The notes beneath the pieces were generated by a model. The model was not told the origin of the DNA. It did not search any database and was given only the letters and a program-made list of their open reading frames with translations. Below, one piece after another: positions 1 through 6,089 of a DNA stretch of 10,767 nt (position 1 is its first letter; each line of letters begins with the position of its first letter). The stretch covers positions 1-10,767 of the forward strand of contig JAWPNA010000470.1 in NCBI GenBank assembly GCA_045402695.1, read 5' to 3'. The position numbers and the translations under genes are program-made. The stretch is from JAWPNA01 sp045402695. Lineage in GTDB: Bacteria > Acidobacteriota > Polarisedimenticolia > JACPZX01 > DASXTC01.

Positions 1-34
1 CGTGCACTCCGGACGGCGAGAAAGGACTGGTTTG

Positions 35-169
35 ATGCAGCACCCACACCATGCCCCCAGAACCAAGAGGGGCTCGGTGACGATGAGAGCTGTGGTAGCT
101 CTCGGTGTTGCAGTGCTTCTCACCGGTCCCGTGTCAGCAGGTTCTTTCGCGCTCTACCCCACGTTGTAG
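35..169 (+). CDS. Tiny ORF resembling an isolated signal peptide (44 aa, hypothetical)
   Basis: An ATG at 35 is preceded by AAAGGA about 8 bases upstream and opens a 44-codon frame ending in TAG at 167-169. The N-terminal part is basic (Arg and Lys, with several His). From the internal Met at 83 (28 aa) it reads as a charged start followed by the hydrophobic run VVALGVAVLLTG and a small-residue stretch PVSAG that would suit signal peptidase cleavage. Only about nine residues follow before the stop. It could be a secreted micropeptide, the surviving 5' end of a truncated exported-protein gene, or a chance frame. The family is not recognised. The region is lower in GC than the biosynthetic genes further along. 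Confidence 0.3.
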   Translation: MQHPHHAPRTKRGSVTMRAVVALGVAVLLTGPVSAGSFALYPTL

Positions 170-217
170 AACTCCCATGAACGAGATTCAGTGGCCTGAG
201 AGGCTGAAGGAGAAGGT

Positions 218-601
218 ATGCAGGTAGCGAGCAGGAATACAGCGGAAATGTACGGTGTTGTCTCGGCATCAAGAATCATCGGCGAGGCGGTGGTCAATCG
301 CCAGAATGAGAATCTGGGCAAGATTCACGAACTGGTGATCGACGCCAAAGAGGGTCGCCTGGCCTACGCGGTTCTCTCCTTCGGCGGCTTCATGGGTATG
401 GGGAACAAGCTGTTCGCCTTGCCTTGGAAGGCATTCGAGTTCGCCAGCACCGAGAACAAGCTCATCCTGAACGTGGACAAGGAAAAGCTGAAGGCCGCTC
501 CCGGGTTTGACCAGGACGCCAAGTGGCCGGATTTCGCGGACAGGACTTGGGGAAGCACGATTCACAACTACTACGGCTACGACCCTTACTGGAAGCCGTA
601 G
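218..601 (+). CDS. PRC-barrel domain protein
   Basis: This 127-residue protein has the PRC-barrel fold typical of small bacterial stress- and envelope-associated proteins. Residues 13-70 carry the family pattern: a start near VVSASRIIGEAVVN, then a G-K-I-x-E-L-V-I-D turn, a strand of the type GRLAYAVLSFGG, a glycine-rich segment (FMGMGNKLFALPW) and a strand ending in ILNVDKEKLK. The C-terminal 35 residues are rich in aromatic residues, Asp and Pro (PDFADRTWG, YYGYDPYW), as in many single-domain PRC proteins. The start is fixed by a strong Shine-Dalgarno sequence, AAGGAGAAGG, at 207-216. PRC domains bind partner proteins or RNA, and the partner here is unknown. The gene next to it is a one-helix membrane peptide, a pairing suggestive of an envelope or stress-response island. 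There is no signal peptide, so it is probably cytoplasmic. Confidence 0.85.
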   Translation: MQVASRNTAEMYGVVSASRIIGEAVVNRQNENLGKIHELVIDAKEGRLAYAVLSFGGFMGMGNKLFALPWKAFEFASTENKLILNVDKEKLKAAPGFDQDAKWPDFADRTWGSTIHNYYGYDPYWKP

Positions 602-615
602 GCTAGACAATCCGA

Positions 616-652
616 GCGCTCGCTGATCTGAATGACCGGGATTGGCGAGCGC
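616..652. terminator. Possible hairpin after the PRC-barrel gene
   Basis: GCGCTCGC at 616-623 pairs perfectly with GCGAGCGC at 645-652 across a 21-base loop and is followed by the short pyrimidine run CCTTTCC. It lies 15 bases after the PRC-barrel stop codon. There is no real U-tract and the loop is long, so it is a weak candidate for an intrinsic terminator and may only be a transcript-end hairpin. Confidence 0.25.
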
Positions 653-708
653 CTTTCCAAGCGTGATGGGATCGACGGTTCATCGTCAATTATGAAAGGG
701 AGAACACG

Positions 709-792
709 ATGGGGCTGATAATTCTGTTGCTGGTGTTGCTGCTTCTGTTCGGCGGGGGCGGCGGCTATTATTGGTCGAGGAGCAGGCGGTAG
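709..792 (+). CDS. 27-residue single-helix membrane peptide (DUF3309-like)
   Basis: The peptide has one hydrophobic helix (residues 3-14, almost all Leu, Ile and Val), a run of five glycines (15-19), an aromatic YYW and a basic tail SRSRR. The layout hydrophobic core, Gly run, Tyr-Tyr/Trp, Arg-rich end is that of the tiny membrane peptides commonly annotated as DUF3309 or a similar family in proteobacteria and acidobacteria. Many members are about twice as long with a second helix, so this one is short. The start is well supported: AAAGGGAG at 694-701 sits 7 bases before the ATG. By the positive-inside rule the Arg tail should remain in the cytoplasm. The role is unknown. It follows the PRC-barrel gene in the same direction and may share its regulation. 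Confidence 0.6.
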   Translation: MGLIILLLVLLLLFGGGGGYYWSRSRR

Positions 793-848
793 GGAGTCGT
801 TCCTCGTCCGGAGCGCAAAGCTAGTTCTCGAGATTTCCGGAAGGAGTT

Positions 849-1673
849 TCAGCGGCCACGGTGCGACCGGACGTCAAGCACGCTGAGGACACCGATGGTG
901 GGCGCGGCGCTAGCCGACGCTGCCGCCTTGCCCATCGACGGGTGCCACGCGTACAGCAGCGTGTGGTCCTTGACCTCGTCGATGAGAGTCCGGGCGATCG
1001 CGGGGCGGACGGCCGGAGAGCCGTGACAGCGCCAGAGTCGCCCCAGCCTATGCGCGACCTCTTCACAGACGTAGGGGGCGCCGTGGATCACGATGGTGCG
1101 CGCTTCGGTCCGATCGTCCACACCCGGCTCCATCCCACGCAGGCGCAGCGAGTAGCCGTTCCGGCCGTTGTAGGTCGTGCCGGTCACGCACGCCCCGAGC
1201 GACGTCATGAGGCTGCCCTCCTCATTCGAGAACGATCGGGCCAGGTCCTCGCCCGAGTTCCGCCCGTGCGCCACCAGTTCGTGGAACAGCAGCTGGCGCG
1301 AGGCCAGGTCGAACACCCACATCCGCTTGATCATAGAGGGTAGGCCGTAATCAATCACCGTGAGGAGTGGACGGAAGATCTCCCACCTGGAATACAGTGC
1401 GTCCCAGGCGGAACGCGCCGCCCGGAGACCCTCGGGCCGCATCGTCGGGGCAGGGCCGTCTCGATGGTGTGTGTCCGTGCCAGACGGCTGCGGAGACAAT
1501 TGAGGGGCCGGCGATCCCTGAAGCACCATGGCGGCCTCGTCATGAGGGGTGGCCCTTTTCGGGCTCATCGAGCGGGGGGGGACGAGTAGGTTCTTTCGCG
1601 CCCGACGCCGGCCCCCCTGAAACCCGAGACGCCACGCGATCGAGCGCGGTTCGTTGGGAGCCGTCGAACTCAT
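849..1673 (-). CDS. Murein L,D-transpeptidase-like protein with Cys-to-Ser change at the catalytic site
   Basis: The C-terminal ~170 residues match the L,D-transpeptidase catalytic-domain family related to YkuD (PF13645 type). With the ATG at 1673 as residue 1, visible blocks are TVIDYGLPS (105-113), MWVFDL (118-123), HELVAHGRNSG (131-141), FSNEEGS followed by SLG, YSLRLRGMEPG, and VIHGAPYV with the conserved His at 197. The family's catalytic block is normally R-S-x-G-C-P-A. Here it is R-C-H-G-S-P-A (215-221), so Ser219 (codon 1017-1019, TCT) replaces the nucleophilic Cys and a Cys sits three residues earlier where Ser is usual. Family members usually have a signal peptide; none is visible in the ~80 residues before the domain. 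The start is uncertain: GGAG lies 5 bases before the ATG at 1673, and the frame extends up to a GTG at 1781 without a Shine-Dalgarno site. It is divergent from the ketosynthase operon. It may be an inactive paralogue or a decaying gene. Confidence 0.75.
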   Translation of the reverse strand: MSSTAPNEPRSIAWRLGFQGGRRRARKNLLVPPRSMSPKRATPHDEAAMVLQGSPAPQLSPQPSGTDTHHRDGPAPTMRPEGLRAARSAWDALYSRWEIFRPLLTVIDYGLPSMIKRMWVFDLASRQLLFHELVAHGRNSGEDLARSFSNEEGSLMTSLGACVTGTTYNGRNGYSLRLRGMEPGVDDRTEARTIVIHGAPYVCEEVAHRLGRLWRCHGSPAVRPAIARTLIDEVKDHTLLYAWHPSMGKAAASASAAPTIGVLSVLDVRSHRGR

Positions 1674-1785
1674 AGAGGCTCCAGTGCGCTCCAGCCTATC
1701 GGCTGATGCGGAGGATGGACACTGGTGCCTCCCCGTGGATAAGCTGGCTAACAGGTCGGAATAACGTGGGGAGAGGGACACCTAC

Positions 1786-2973
1786 ATGAGCGGCGGGCGA
1801 CGAGTCGTCGTCACGGGCATGGGGGCGATCACCGCAGCTGGCGTGGGCGTGGAGACGTTCTGGCGCGCTTGCATCGAGGGTCGATCGGCCCTGCGACCGC
1901 TGACAGGCCCGGACTTCACGTACTTCGGAGACCCCCCTGCGGGTGATGTCGCAGAACCTCTCCCGGCCGGCGAGGATCGTGCGGCGGGTCTGGCGGTCGC
2001 GGCCGCCGCCGAGGCGATCGATGCGGCGGGGTACACAGAGCCGGGACTGCCGCCGGCCTCGGGGATCGCCTTGGGTACCTGTCTGGGAGGAGCGCGGGCG
2101 GTCTTCTCCTGGCTGGACGTGGGGCGGCACGGCGACGATCAGGCCCGTGCGCCCGCCCCATCGCCTGGTTGGCTGGCGTGTCCGGCCCTGCGCCTGGCCT
2201 CGGAGTATCGGCTGAGGGGGCCGGTCGTCTCGCTATCCTCGGCCTGCTCCTCCGGGGCCGCCGCCATCGCCCATGCCTCCGACTGCATCCGCCGCGGCGA
2301 GGCGGATTTGATGCTGGCCGGAGGCACCGACGCGCTGTCAGCCTTCGTCGTCTCTGGCTTCTGGATCCTGCGTGCGCTGACCTCGACGTGCGTGCGCCCT
2401 TTCGATCGACGGCGCGATGGCCTGGCCCTCGGGGAAGGAGCCGGCTTCGTCGTGCTGGAGGAGCGCGCGCACGCCGAGGCGCGAGGCGCCCCTTCGCAGG
2501 CGGAGATCCTGGGCAGCGGCAGCGCCGGCGACGCCCACCACATGACCGGTCCATCTCCGACCGGGGACGGCGCCCTGCGGGCGATGTCGGCGGCGCTGCA
2601 AGACGCACGCCGGACCCCGGAGTGCGTCGAGTTCATCAGCGCCCATGGAACCGGCACGCCGCAGAACGACCGCATGGAGGCCCTCGCGATCAAGCGCCTT
2701 TTCGGGGACCGGGCGGCGCGCATCCCGGTCAATTCCATCAAGCCGATCATAGGACACACCCTCGGGGCCGCCGGAGCACTCGATGCGATCCTCTGCATCA
2801 AGGTCCTGCAGGAGGGTGTTCTGCCGCCGACGATCAACAGCGATGAGCCCGATCCTGACTGCGATCTCGATGACATCCCTCGCTCAGCGCGCCGGCAGCG
2901 CGTGCGCTGCGCCCTGTCCACGTCGTCCGCGTTCGCCGGCCACAACGTGTCGCTGCTCCTGGGTCTGCCATGA
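1786..2973 (+). CDS. Beta-ketoacyl-ACP synthase (FabF/KAS II type, ApeO-like)
   Basis: This enzyme condenses an acyl chain on its active-site Cys with malonyl-ACP by decarboxylative Claisen condensation. The 395 residues span a complete thiolase-fold ketosynthase, close to the usual ~410. It opens with VVVTGMGAITAAG. Cys154 lies in SSACSSGAAA, His287 in SAHGTGTPQND, Lys319 in VNSIKP and His324 in GHTLGAAGA, so the Cys-His-His triad and Lys are present. The C-terminal loop that usually reads NSFGFGG reads TSSAFAG here, a change near the gatekeeper Phe that could alter which acyl chains enter. GGGGAGAGGG lies about 8 bases before the ATG. Its stop overlaps the next start in ATGA, so the two proteins are translationally coupled. 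With a dead partner beside it, an iterative polyene or fatty-chain role is more likely than housekeeping FabF. Confidence 0.9.
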   Translation: MSGGRRVVVTGMGAITAAGVGVETFWRACIEGRSALRPLTGPDFTYFGDPPAGDVAEPLPAGEDRAAGLAVAAAAEAIDAAGYTEPGLPPASGIALGTCLGGARAVFSWLDVGRHGDDQARAPAPSPGWLACPALRLASEYRLRGPVVSLSSACSSGAAAIAHASDCIRRGEADLMLAGGTDALSAFVVSGFWILRALTSTCVRPFDRRRDGLALGEGAGFVVLEERAHAEARGAPSQAEILGSGSAGDAHHMTGPSPTGDGALRAMSAALQDARRTPECVEFISAHGTGTPQNDRMEALAIKRLFGDRAARIPVNSIKPIIGHTLGAAGALDAILCIKVLQEGVLPPTINSDEPDPDCDLDDIPRSARRQRVRCALSTSSAFAGHNVSLLLGLP

Positions 2974-3965
2974 GATTCGTCCGCCTCGACCCCGCCCCGG
3001 GGTTCATGGGCTTCGGGGTACTGACGCCGGCCGGGATGGGGGTGGCCGGCCTCCTGGACGCCGGCGCGTCCGACGCGCCCGTGGGTGTCGCGGTGCCGGC
3101 CGACCTTGCGGTCCTGGACGGCGAGCCCGCCCAGCGCCTCCACCGCCTCGATCGCTATGGGGCACTCGGCTGCGCGGCTGCGCTCGCGGCACTGGCCAAT
3201 GCCGGCGTCGCCCCCGCGGAGCAAGTCGATCCGGATTGGGGTGTCACGATTGGCTCCGGTCTCGGGTGCGGAACCAGCAGCCTCCGGTACCACCTCGATC
3301 GGTGCGACAAACCCTCCGCGGAGCTGAGCCCGGCCCTCTTCGTGCGCACCGTCTCCAACGCCGTCAGCGGCGACATCTCCATGGCCTGTCGCCTGGGAGG
3401 GGCGAGCGAGACCTTGGTGTCGGGGTGGGCCGCCGGCGCCGAGGCGATGGGGTCAGCCGGCGCCGCGCTCGCCGAAGGGCGGGCGCGCTTCATGCTCGCA
3501 GGCGGGGTCGAGGCGCCGGACGCGCGCATCGAGGAGATGCACTCCGCCTTCCGGCGTGACGCGGACCTGCCGTGGCTTCCCCAGCGACTGTCCGAAGGCG
3601 CGGCGATCGCGGTGATGGGCCTCGATGGCCGCGTCGCTTGGCCGGACGCGCTGCGGCTGCGCGCTTATGGGCGAAACCACGATCCCTCGGGGCGGTTTTC
3701 TCTTGCGGGGGCCCTGGACGCGCTCCGGCCGCTCCGCTTCCGGTCGACCCTCATCGCCAATAGAATACCGCCCGACCTCCTGGCGCGCTGGCGGAGCGAG
3801 GCGGGCTCCATGGAGATCCTTTCCTTGCCGCAACGCGCCGGCGAGCTCGGTGCCGCTGGGGCGCCGGTCGCGGTGGCGGTCGCGGCCGCGCGTCGCCTCG
3901 AGAGCGTCCTGGTGATCGCCCGCGGGGTCGAGGGAGGCACCGTGGCCCTCGCCCTGGGAGTGTGA
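2970..3965 (+). CDS. Ketosynthase-like protein without catalytic residues (chain-length-factor type)
   Basis: The 331-residue protein has a reduced ketosynthase fold. It opens with FGVLTPAGMGV, and has VTIGSGLGCGTSS (92-104), FVRTVSNAVSGDISM (124-138) and a nucleophile-elbow equivalent SGWAAGAEAM (151-160) in which Trp153 stands where the catalytic Cys would be. RFMLAGGVEA (173-182) is the usual strand after it. Near the C-terminus GELGAAGA (291-298) corresponds to G-H-x-L-G-A-A-G-A, with Glu292 replacing the active-site His, and EGGTVALAL matches the final GG-loop. The first catalytic His region is absent, which accounts for the short length. Such dead partners (CLF in type II PKS, ApeC-like in aryl-polyene systems) form heterodimers with an active ketosynthase and set chain length. 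The 4-base ATGA overlap with the active ketosynthase supports this. Partnering is inferred. Confidence 0.75.
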   Translation: MRFVRLDPAPGFMGFGVLTPAGMGVAGLLDAGASDAPVGVAVPADLAVLDGEPAQRLHRLDRYGALGCAAALAALANAGVAPAEQVDPDWGVTIGSGLGCGTSSLRYHLDRCDKPSAELSPALFVRTVSNAVSGDISMACRLGGASETLVSGWAAGAEAMGSAGAALAEGRARFMLAGGVEAPDARIEEMHSAFRRDADLPWLPQRLSEGAAIAVMGLDGRVAWPDALRLRAYGRNHDPSGRFSLAGALDALRPLRFRSTLIANRIPPDLLARWRSEAGSMEILSLPQRAGELGAAGAPVAVAVAAARRLESVLVIARGVEGGTVALALGV

Positions 3966-4525
3966 ACGTACCGATGACGAGCCGCCGGCCTGCCATGAGG
4001 CCCCTCGCGCGGATCCCGGCCTACCAGGCGGCCGGCACGCTACCGGCGGTCATCGCGGCGACCGCCTCGATTGTCCCGGAGGTGATCGTGGTCGATGATG
4101 GCTCGACCGACGGACAACGCGATCCGGGAGAAGTTCCGCGGCTGCTCGAATGCTGGCGGCGGACCGGGGCCGCCATGGTCATCGGCTCGCGCGCGCACCT
4201 TGAGGAGGGAATGACCCCGGCGCGGCGCTTCGGCAATCGCTTCGCCTGTCGGGCGGTGTCCTACTTCGCGGGCGTCACCGTTGCGGACACCCAGAGCGGC
4301 TTCCGGCTGTACGAAGCGTCGCTCCTACGGGCCCTGCCGCTGCGTGGCGTGCGTTACGAGATGGAAAGCGAGGTCACCGTCAAGGCGGCACGCGCCGGCG
4401 TCAGAGTGGAAAGCACGCCCGTTCGCCTGGCGCGAGTGGGCGGTGCCGACACGAGTCATTTCCGGCCCTGGCGCGACACGGCGCGCATCTGCCTCGCCGT
4501 CCTCAGGAGCCGCTACTGGGACTGA
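3962..4525 (+). CDS. Family 2 glycosyltransferase with internal in-frame deletion
   Basis: This is a GT-A fold glycosyltransferase of the dolichyl-phosphate-mannose-synthase-like group, expected to move a sugar from a nucleotide donor to a lipid or polyketide acceptor at the inner membrane. Residues 18-30 carry IPAYQAAGTLPAV (normally IPAYN), and 41-51 the donor-binding strand VIVVDDGSTDG. Typical relatives then have ~45 residues with an N-x-G-K-G-x-A block and a L-D-A-D-G-Q metal site. Here the sequence passes straight from STDG to QRDPGEVPRLL. Downstream segments are intact: MVIGSRA, RRFGNR, DTQSGFRLY (109-117) and YEMESEV. The length is 187 residues against the usual ~230-240. Loss of the nucleotide and Mn-binding region should impair activity. 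The GTG start overlaps the previous stop in GTGA; ATGs at 3974 and 3995 are alternatives. The 3' end overlaps the opposing methyltransferase by 13 bases. Confidence 0.75.
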   Translation: MNVPMTSRRPAMRPLARIPAYQAAGTLPAVIAATASIVPEVIVVDDGSTDGQRDPGEVPRLLECWRRTGAAMVIGSRAHLEEGMTPARRFGNRFACRAVSYFAGVTVADTQSGFRLYEASLLRALPLRGVRYEMESEVTVKAARAGVRVESTPVRLARVGGADTSHFRPWRDTARICLAVLRSRYWD

Positions 4526-5211
4526 GGATGTTCATCCACCTTGGCCACGAGGAGCACGTTGCCAGGATGAAACCGACCCGCCACCTCGTCCTCGTCGACG
4601 CGAAAGCCGAGCTCGACGAGAGCGGTGTGCAGTTCCGAAACGGGCCGAAAACGCACCGCTGGTCCCCGGTTCCACCCCATCCGCGTGGCCCACGTCTCGA
4701 CGATTCGTGTCCAGCGCGCGCCGCCACGGCGGGCCCCGTCACCCTCCCGGATGAGCAGGCGACCGCCCGGCCTGAGTGCCACTCGGCACCGTTTGAGAAG
4801 CGCCTCTTGTCTGTCGGCCTCGTAGTAGTGGAGCACGTCGACCAAGGTGATGACATCGCAGACGGGCAGCGGGGAGGCATGCAGGTCGCCTTCGACCATC
4901 TTCACACCCGGAAGACCACGGGCCGCGTGAAGCCCGCAGCGTAGCTTCTCCGGATCCCATTCAACGCCGAGCGCGTGACGTCGCTCGCCGAGCTCCCCGA
5001 GCAGCACCGGCAGCATCCCGAGGCCAGTACCCAGATCCACTGTGAACGAGTCCCTGCCAATATGCTGGGCTATCGCGCGGTAGCACGGATCCATTCGGTA
5101 CTTCAGGTGTGCGTACCAGCGGAATCGCGGGTGAAGCCCGACATAGCGCGCCGCCGCAGCCTTGAGCGCCCGCTCGATGGGATCACGCCGCGTCCTGAAG
5201 GTGCCGATCAA
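4513..5211 (-). CDS. Class I SAM-dependent methyltransferase (first)
   Basis: This 232-residue Rossmann-fold methyltransferase has motif I VDLGTGLGMLP (58-68), an acidic residue after the second strand (GVEWD, 82-86), GDLHASPLPVCDV with Asp119, and the motif LRPGGRLLIREGD (146-158). The N-terminal segment is basic with FRWYAHLKYRMDP, a pattern I associate with methyltransferases found inside aryl-polyene and flexirubin-type clusters; the acceptor is not deducible. The frame opens with TTG at 5209-5211, preceded on the minus strand by GAAAGGGAGGAGG, a strong Shine-Dalgarno region; no ATG lies close by. It converges on the glycosyltransferase with a 13-base overlap and diverges from the ABC exporter genes across ~120 bases. 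Membership of the biosynthetic cluster is inferred from position. Confidence 0.85.
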   Translation of the reverse strand: MIGTFRTRRDPIERALKAAAARYVGLHPRFRWYAHLKYRMDPCYRAIAQHIGRDSFTVDLGTGLGMLPVLLGELGERRHALGVEWDPEKLRCGLHAARGLPGVKMVEGDLHASPLPVCDVITLVDVLHYYEADRQEALLKRCRVALRPGGRLLIREGDGARRGGARWTRIVETWATRMGWNRGPAVRFRPVSELHTALVELGFRVDEDEVAGRFHPGNVLLVAKVDEHPQSQ

Positions 5212-5319
5212 GCCTCCTCCCTTTCATGACCCATGCCCCTGGAAGCGCAGGAAATTCTATCATGGCCCCCCTCGGGCGCGTCCACCGACTGCCAGGGAGC
5301 GAATCTGTCCGGGATTCGG

Positions 5320-5325
5320 TAGAAT
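5320..5325 (+). promoter_or_regulatory. Putative -10 hexamer TAGAAT for leaderless transcription of the exporter operon
   Basis: TAGAAT lies 8 bases before the ATG at 5334, and no good Shine-Dalgarno sequence is present (only CCAGG). Transcription from this hexamer would begin at or next to the start codon. No convincing -35 box is visible. Similar TAnnnT hexamers precede two other genes in the window at nearly the same spacing. Confidence 0.3.
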
Positions 5326-5333
5326 CCAGGCTT

Positions 5334-6089
5334 ATGCCCGTCCCCGACGCGCCCCGCTCGCCCCTCGAGCCCGAGTCGGCTCCGCTGATCTTCGAGGCGT
5401 CGCGGCTCCGCAAGACCTACCGACTTGGTGCGGTCACCATCGAGGCTCTCCGCGGGATCGATCTTGTCGTCACCCGGGGCGAGTTCCTGGTGATCGCGGG
5501 GCCTTCGGGATGCGGGAAGACATCACTCTTCAACCTGCTCGGCGGCCTCGACGGGCCCGACTCCGGGATCGTGCTCTTCGAGGGGCGCGATCTCGGCCGG
5601 CTGACGCCCGCCGAGAAGACGCTGTTTCTTCGGCGCAAGGTCGGATTTGTCTTTCAGTCGTTCAACCTCGTCCCTGTGCTCACCGCCTACGAGAACGTCG
5701 AGTACCCGCTCTGGATCGACGGCCTGGGCCGGGCCGATCGGCAGCGCCGGACGAAGGAGGCGCTCGCCTCCGTGGGTCTTGCCGGCCGCATGAACCAGCG
5801 GCCCGATCAGCTCTCGGGCGGGGAGCGGCAGCGTGTCGCGCTCGCGCGCGGGCTCGTACACGACCCGCACGTCATCCTCGCCGACGAGCCCACGGCGAAC
5901 CTCGACTCGAAAACGGGAGCGGAGATCGTCGACCTGCTGGCACGGATGAACTCCGAGCGGGGCACAACGTTCCTCATCGCCACCCACGACCCGGCCATCA
6001 TCGAGAGGTCGCCGCGGAGAGTCCGCCTCCTCGACGGGCGCGTCGTCGCCGACGAGTTCGCGGGCCCTCGCCGTCCGGGAGGCGCTTGA
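5334..6089 (+). CDS. ABC transporter ATP-binding protein (LolD/MacB type)
   Basis: The ATPase powers an FtsX-type permease that lifts lipids or lipoproteins out of the inner membrane. Counting from the ATG at 5334 (251 aa): Walker A GPSGCGKTS at 56-64, Q-loop FVFQSFNLVP with Gln108, signature LSGGERQRVALARGL at 160-174, Walker B VILADEPT at 180-187 with Glu185, D-loop ANLDS, and His218 in ATHDP. GLDGPDSG and the ENVEYPL segment are hallmarks of the LolD/MacB/FtsE branch. The frame is also open from an ATG at 5226, but the extra 36 residues are unlike the family and lack a Shine-Dalgarno site, so 5334 is preferred. The stop overlaps the permease start by one base (TGATG), so the subunits are coupled. 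The substrate is unknown; the neighbours suggest a lipid product. Confidence 0.92.
   Translation: MPVPDAPRSPLEPESAPLIFEASRLRKTYRLGAVTIEALRGIDLVVTRGEFLVIAGPSGCGKTSLFNLLGGLDGPDSGIVLFEGRDLGRLTPAEKTLFLRRKVGFVFQSFNLVPVLTAYENVEYPLWIDGLGRADRQRRTKEALASVGLAGRMNQRPDQLSGGERQRVALARGLVHDPHVILADEPTANLDSKTGAEIVDLLARMNSERGTTFLIATHDPAIIERSPRRVRLLDGRVVADEFAGPRRPGGA

Noticed and set aside
177..227. 16-codon ORF with its own ATG that overlaps the PRC-barrel start
   Set aside because: It has no Shine-Dalgarno site of its own, no recognisable sequence and no attenuator-like structure. Its 3' part is simply the PRC-barrel Shine-Dalgarno region.
1574..1581. Run of eight G as a frameshift point that hides a signal peptide for the transpeptidase
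   Set aside because: Reading the other two frames upstream of the run on the minus strand gives no hydrophobic signal-like segment.
139..1601. Shared 14-mer AGGTTCTTTCGCGC at 139-152 and 1588-1601 as a repeat or attachment site
   Set aside because: The flanks do not match, and one chance 14-base match in a biased 10.8 kb window is not surprising.
2139..3293. Long minus-strand open frame (384 codons) opposite the ketosynthase pair
   Set aside because: It lies antisense to two genes with clear family motifs; its translation is Arg/Ser/Pro-rich with no recognisable motif, as expected of a high-GC shadow frame.
5162..6088. Upstream extension of the permease frame (309 codons)
   Set aside because: It overlaps the ATPase in another frame with a basic, Pro-rich translation. 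The start at 6089 gives the canonical N-terminus and a TGATG overlap.
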